DNA of 64,000 bases from Pachyseris speciosa (taxonomy: Eukaryota > Cnidaria > Anthozoa > Scleractinia > Pachyseridae), in NCBI GenBank assembly GCA_016490735.1, contig JAEMWC010000024.1:1062501-1126500 (forward strand). The letters are read 5' to 3'. Each line of letters begins with the position of its first letter. Positions within the stretch are counted from its first letter, which is position 1. The position numbers and the translations under genes are program-made. The notes below the pieces were generated by a model. It was not told where the DNA came from. It searched no databases and saw nothing but the letters and a program-made list of their open reading frames with translations. Below are positions 59,326 through 64,000 of the stretch, piece by piece.

Positions 59326-62300
59326 CTTTGAACGAGACAAGCATAGAGTAAGTTATAGTCCTTTTATGGTTATGGAATGGCAAACCAATATCGAGCAATT
59401 TCTGTAGATTTTCTTTGCGTTTTGAAACTAGTTTCCAGTTGTAACTGATAAAATATCCCTCTGATGAAATTATAGAAATGTATTTTATTCATGTTGGACA
59501 TATGCTCCCTCTCGCATTGTTTCGCGTTCTGTGTTAAAACTGGCAATTTCTGTATAAACAGCATTTGGATTTAGATGCGTCTTTTGTAACGAGGCAGTAA
59601 TCTTGTCCTCGTCTAATCGAACACTTACGCTGCATTTTCGCTCGTTTGCTTCTCTTTCAAAGTGATAATTTTACCCCATATCGGTTCATTTCCTCGTGAA
59701 GTTTCATAGTATGTCCGATATTTGAATGAAATGTTCAACTCCTTGGAAACAGTCAGATGTGATTTCCGTTCCTGAAATAGTTCGGTCTAAGGACATCACA
59801 TTTGAACAAGCAAAACCTGTAAAAGTGGTAGAGTGTATTCTATAGTAACACTATAATTTGTAATGTAAAAAGTAGACAAAATTTATGTTTAAAAATGATT
59901 AAAAGCCGAGATGCACAAACTAGAGCAGAGACTTGCACCATAGCTTAAAACTTGTTCACAAGGAAGTTTGTAGTAAAGTATAATATTCAGACAAAGGGCA
60001 AGAAACACCACAAGAACTGACGGTAGATAAAAGTCGTATTCGCAGATAATTCTTTACGTCAGTCACAGTGGATTCCATTAGTCGCTCACAGTCAAGCATA
60101 AGAGTCAGTCGAAAGAGCTGTCCCTCGATAAATATTATTCACGATTAGCTGGCAAGTTAGTATACCAAGCCAGACAAAAATCTGCCCAGGACTGAATAAG
60201 GCCAATATTTTATACGATACGATATAAAGAAACCTGCCTTCGGTGCTGGTACATTAACCATCTATCCATATCGCCGAATCCGCCCAGAAAGCTTTTTCAT
60301 GCCACTTATGAAAAGTACGTAATTCTGCCAGCGATTTTTCCGCGAAAAGACAAATCAGCTGCCGTCTTAGCGATCGATGGTTCTCATAAAATTCGGACCC
60401 GCTGAAACCTTTTTTTCCTTTGTTCAGTTCTTTTTATTTGCCAACAGCTGTTGCTCTATGCTTGTATTGTTGGGTGAAAAACAAAAGGACCCACGCAGTG
60501 AACTGACATCTCTTTGTAAAATATTTGCCACAGTAGTTTGAAATGTGTCCCGCTTATCTGTAAGACAAACCTGTTACAATTTGTAACGGACTTTTATAGT
60601 TGTCAGTTTGTAGCGTGAAAGTGTCGTAGTTAAGCCTGCAAAGGAATGTTGATGTATCTTTACGTAGCGGTGATTGCTATTTGTTTTAATCCTCGGTAAC
60701 GATTTATATGTAGCTTTTGTAAAAAGAGAACAAACATTTTTGTGCTTAACTGTCATTACTGAAGAAAAATGCACACGAGATATATATTGCAGTGAGTAGC
60801 TCTCCTCGTTTTTTACAAGTAAACAATGATATTGAGAGCATATTATAACGTCTAAATGCTGGTGTATGATATCATTCTTGGCGGAATGACAAAGGTTTCC
60901 TAAGAGAAGCTAAACTTTGGCAAAAACTCCTTCCTATGACGGCGTGGTTTTCAATTGTCTCAGCAGAAATTAAAGATAATTTGCCAACTTTGTGCAATCG
61001 CCTGTCTCCCAGGTGGTCAACAAAATTGGCATTAGGTCACCCGATATTGAAAAGTATGGTGGCTTTTTCTTACGGGTGAATTTTTTCATGCTTAGCGGGT
61101 GGTAATAGGAAATATCTTGAAAATGGTTCGTCTCCCACTCCTAGCGTCAACGGAATTACAATTCCTCTTAGGTCGCTAAAGTAATACGGGATTTTCAGAT
61201 AACTAACCCGGCAAAAGTAACTTAACTTTTAGTGCACTGCTTTTCCCCAAAACCTTTGATGCAAACTTTATATCGTATGTTCAGTAATTCCAACCAAACA
61301 TACCATCAGTCTCTTGAAATGAACGCCTCTTGTTTTGAATCTCTCAAAATATCAGCAACTTTCAAAACCATACCGCATACAAATAAAAAAGAGGCTCGTG
61401 GTCTTAGTTACAACAGTTTCTCCAAAACATAACGCTTTATTTTTAATACAGTTTTGGCCAAGAGCACTACTGGGCCTGTGAGGGTTAAGTTTAACATTTC
61501 TCGAGACGAAAAAGCCGTTTTCGCATACGTGACTTAACCCCACATGACTCTTGTTCACCTTGTGAACTAGATAATAAATAGGTCTTCATTTTGAAGAAGG
61601 TTTTGTTTCGTTTTTAAAACGATAGCAAGTTAGTGTCTAACATGCAAAGTATATCGATCAGTCTGCACGAGGAATGCTAGAGATTTTAGATGTAAGATAA
61701 AGAGTGTAAATACGTTACAACAATAAATGTTTGATTTAATAGCATGTCTCTGCTTTCGGTTGTTTTGTCCCTCTCACAAATGAAACCTTCGTCTACCAAA
61801 AGTAAACAGATCTAAGGCTACAAAAGCCCCCCCACCCCTCTCCCCACAAGAGGGAATGAATGAACATTTGTCAGTTTGAATGCGGCTTGCGGCAGGGTAT
61901 CACGTGAACGCTCACGCATGCCAACTTCTATGTATTTACTGCACTCTCATTGATTGAAAATCACAAGCCACGTGCCGCTGGCATGCTGCATTTCTTTTCA
62001 TCCAACCAGCGGCAAAGTCTACTGAACCGCGTAACGCTTTTTGCCGCACTCATTATCACTCGTTTCCATGGTTACGACTGTTCAAATGGCTTTGAGGTTT
62101 TGAGAAAAATTGTTTTAGAACAATTATCACCGAGAGGCCGCTGAAGCCTTGCATCCCGGAATATTGCACTACCGCGCGATTTTGAGTCAAACATGGTATT
62201 TGCCGTTTACGTTTCACCACTTACAACCGTCGTTGAAAAAGAGGTAAAATAGAACACTGAAAAAAATCTGAGGAAAAGAAATACACAAACAAAAAAAAAA

Positions 62301-62515
62301 CCTTCGATCAATCTTGTGATCTGTGACTTCTTTATCTGGTTTGGACCTATTTATCTAATCATATATAAGTGGTTTTCTCCTGATTCCATTTTCAGTTATC
62401 ATTCTCCTCGGGCCCATGAAAAATGATCGTCTAAAGGTCAACCCCACACCCACTAATCCGTCGCGAAATCCATAATCCGTACGCAGCGTAAACGTTGGTT
62501 TTACAGGTACCCTTA
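59326..62515. other. Region after the pseudo-peptidase gene, no gene seen
   Basis: AT-rich DNA with no supported exon. Contains one AATAAA at 61722. The open frames here are short, lack recognised motifs and do not chain through splice sites. Confidence 0.5.
61722..61727 (+). terminator. Possible poly(A) signal AATAAA downstream of the pseudo-peptidase gene
   Basis: A canonical hexamer, but 2.4 kb past the stop codon. It would imply an unusually long 3' UTR, so it may belong to nothing. Confidence 0.2.
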
Positions 62516-62688
62516 TAGCCTGCAGAACAGGCGTTATTTTATTTTGTTTTATTTTTTTTGGCGTATTTCAGACGAGTGGAGGCTCCAGTGATGCGTGCGT
62601 GGAGCATGAGACACGCGCGAGTGTCTCACGCTCCACGCTAGCATCACAGGAGCCTCCACTCGTCTGAAATACGCAATTCTGCAGGCTA
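62516..62688. mobile_element. Foldback MITE with 9-bp target duplication (family C)
   Basis: TAGCCTGCAGAA and TTCTGCAGGCTA are inverted ends; a hairpin of about 54 bp per arm, GCGTATTTCAGACGAGTGGA and its complement, fills the middle. GTACCCTTA flanks both sides (62507-62515 and 62689-62697), pointing to a Mutator-like transposase. Confidence 0.85.
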
Positions 62689-63043
62689 GTACCCTTATAA
62701 TCTGCGGTCTACTCGTGGAGAGCGCTGTAGATACGGTGCCTCCAAGCAATGTTTCCTGGTTCACGTGATCCTGGTATTACAGGTCGGCCGGCGAGAGGTT
62801 TGTGGTACACCAATACACCCCCAAAGAGTCAAAATACCCCAAATTCTCTTTTATATACCCGAAATTTAAAGAAGCGTCGTATACTGTGTACCTGAAGTTT
62901 TGAAAAGCATATTCCTATGTCTCAGATGCGAGATGCCCTGTACGAAAAAAACCCTTAATCGACCCTGAGATCAGCATACGGCATCAGCACGTGATTTAGC
63001 ACATAGTTGCCATAACTGCACTACGTGTCGTCGTTGAAAAACG

Positions 63044-63177
63044 TAGCCTGCAAGCAAGCTCTCTATTGGGTTCTCACGAGCCGAGCGAGTGGCGAGCGAA
63101 GCAAGCGGTGAAAGGATTGGGGCGGGGACGAAACAAATCTCTTGTGAGACCCCAATAGAGAGCTTGCTCGCAGGCTA
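63044..63177. mobile_element. Foldback MITE with 9-bp target duplication (family C relative)
   Basis: TAGCCTGCAAGCAAGCTCTC and (other strand) TAGCCTGCGAGCAAGCTCTC continue through TATTGGG. Flanks TGAAAAACG (63035-63043) and TGAAACACG (63178-63186) match at 8 of 9. It shares the TAGCCTGC terminus with 62516-62688. Confidence 0.8.
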
Positions 63178-63715
63178 TGAAACACGAGGCGGTAGTCTCG
63201 CGCAGAATGTTTCTTTACTGGAAACGCTTATTTTTCTTCCTCTTTCGTTCATCTCATGCCCCTCCACACAAGCTCTTTTTGTGAGGTTGTGCTTATGCTG
63301 TTGAATACGAGATAAGCATGAACGATGCCTTTAGTTTAAGAGTGCTACTGATTTTCATCTTTCTCCGAGGGATTTCTTTCAGTTCTCCGGTTCCCTCTGC
63401 CCATACACTGACTTTGACCCTTTCCAAATTCCAAGACATTTTTGTACATATATGGCCTGCATGAAAATATTGGCTGTTACGAATAACATCGTTGCACGTC
63501 CTTCAAGAGCGCATAAAACCCATGCATAAATACCTTCTTTAAAGAATTCCTCACACATACACATATCCACTTCTTACTTTAATTTTTTAAGCAGTCGTAG
63601 ATTGGAACAGTCAGCAAATCAGCGTTCCTTCTGAGAACTCACAGATTTAATCGGCCAACAGGAAACTTCTGTTTTTCTGTCGATGTGGCTTTTGCCGACA
63701 TGACTTTGTATATTA

Positions 63716-63760
63716 TTAAAAAAAAAAAAAAAAAAAGAAGAAGAAGAAGAAAAAGAAGGA
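63716..63760 (+). repeat. Poly(A) run and (GAA)n microsatellite
   Basis: About 19 A's, then six GAA units. Simple sequence only; it makes a spurious hydrophobic ORF on the minus strand. Confidence 0.9.
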
Positions 63761-64000
63761 GAAAAGAAAAGGAAAACAGTGTCTCGTGGTTGACATTTCT
63801 CCCCTCTCTAAGTGATATGCATTTTAGCTTTCTCCACTTATAAGCCATTAAATGGGGTTTTTTGCAACAAGCTGAAAACATGATTCGCTGCGTCAAGCTG
63901 AGGGTCAAATAACCCAATCGGAAGAGTGTGGTTAAAACACAAGTGTGCGCGCGTGCTGTATATTAATAGTCTCTTTGGAACGAGTTCTCGAACAGATAGC

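Noticed and set aside
63639..63917. 92-codon minus-strand ORF with a Phe/Leu-rich stretch
   Set aside because: The hydrophobic part is the translation of the poly(A)/(GAA)n run.

Overview
The window is animal nuclear DNA: genes are split into short exons with GT-AG introns, coding density is very low, and the rest is AT-rich and packed with small foldback elements, non-LTR retrotransposon pieces and tRNA-like repeats. The two conserved genes are metazoan. Their repeat-rich setting suggests a cnidarian, possibly an anthozoan such as a stony coral; the species assignment is inference. No prokaryotic operon, CRISPR array or viral genome is visible.

Layout. (1) 139-13882, minus strand: 25 coding exons of a class I unconventional myosin (myosin-Ib-like), from the start codon through the whole motor to the first IQ motif; the rest of the neck and the tail lie beyond the left edge. 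Exon phases join without a break into 729 codons. (2) 13883-18201: the gap between two divergent genes, with a candidate myosin leader exon about 200 bp from the next start codon. (3) 18202-33694, plus strand: a complete 12-exon CDK5 gene (297 aa) with a poly(A) signal at 33800. (4) 33.8-54.0 kb: a gene-poor stretch holding a LINE inserted in a LINE, itself split by a TA-flanked element, a stacked group of TA-flanked MITEs, a roughly 105-bp degenerate satellite, and a tRNA-like sequence. (5) 54037-59325, plus strand: a four-exon gene for a secreted 506-aa protein with a clan CD (legumain/caspase-like) peptidase fold whose catalytic His and Cys positions read Pro and Ser. (6) 59.3-64 kb: no recognised gene; two related foldback elements with 9-bp target duplications.

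How they relate. Myosin-I links membranes to actin, and CDK5 is a p35-type-activator-dependent kinase that acts on the cytoskeleton; they lie head to head and may share a promoter region, but nothing in the sequence proves co-regulation. The pseudo-peptidase gene stands apart. It and the 250-bp tRNA-bearing tandem repeat in the myosin introns are the least ordinary things here.
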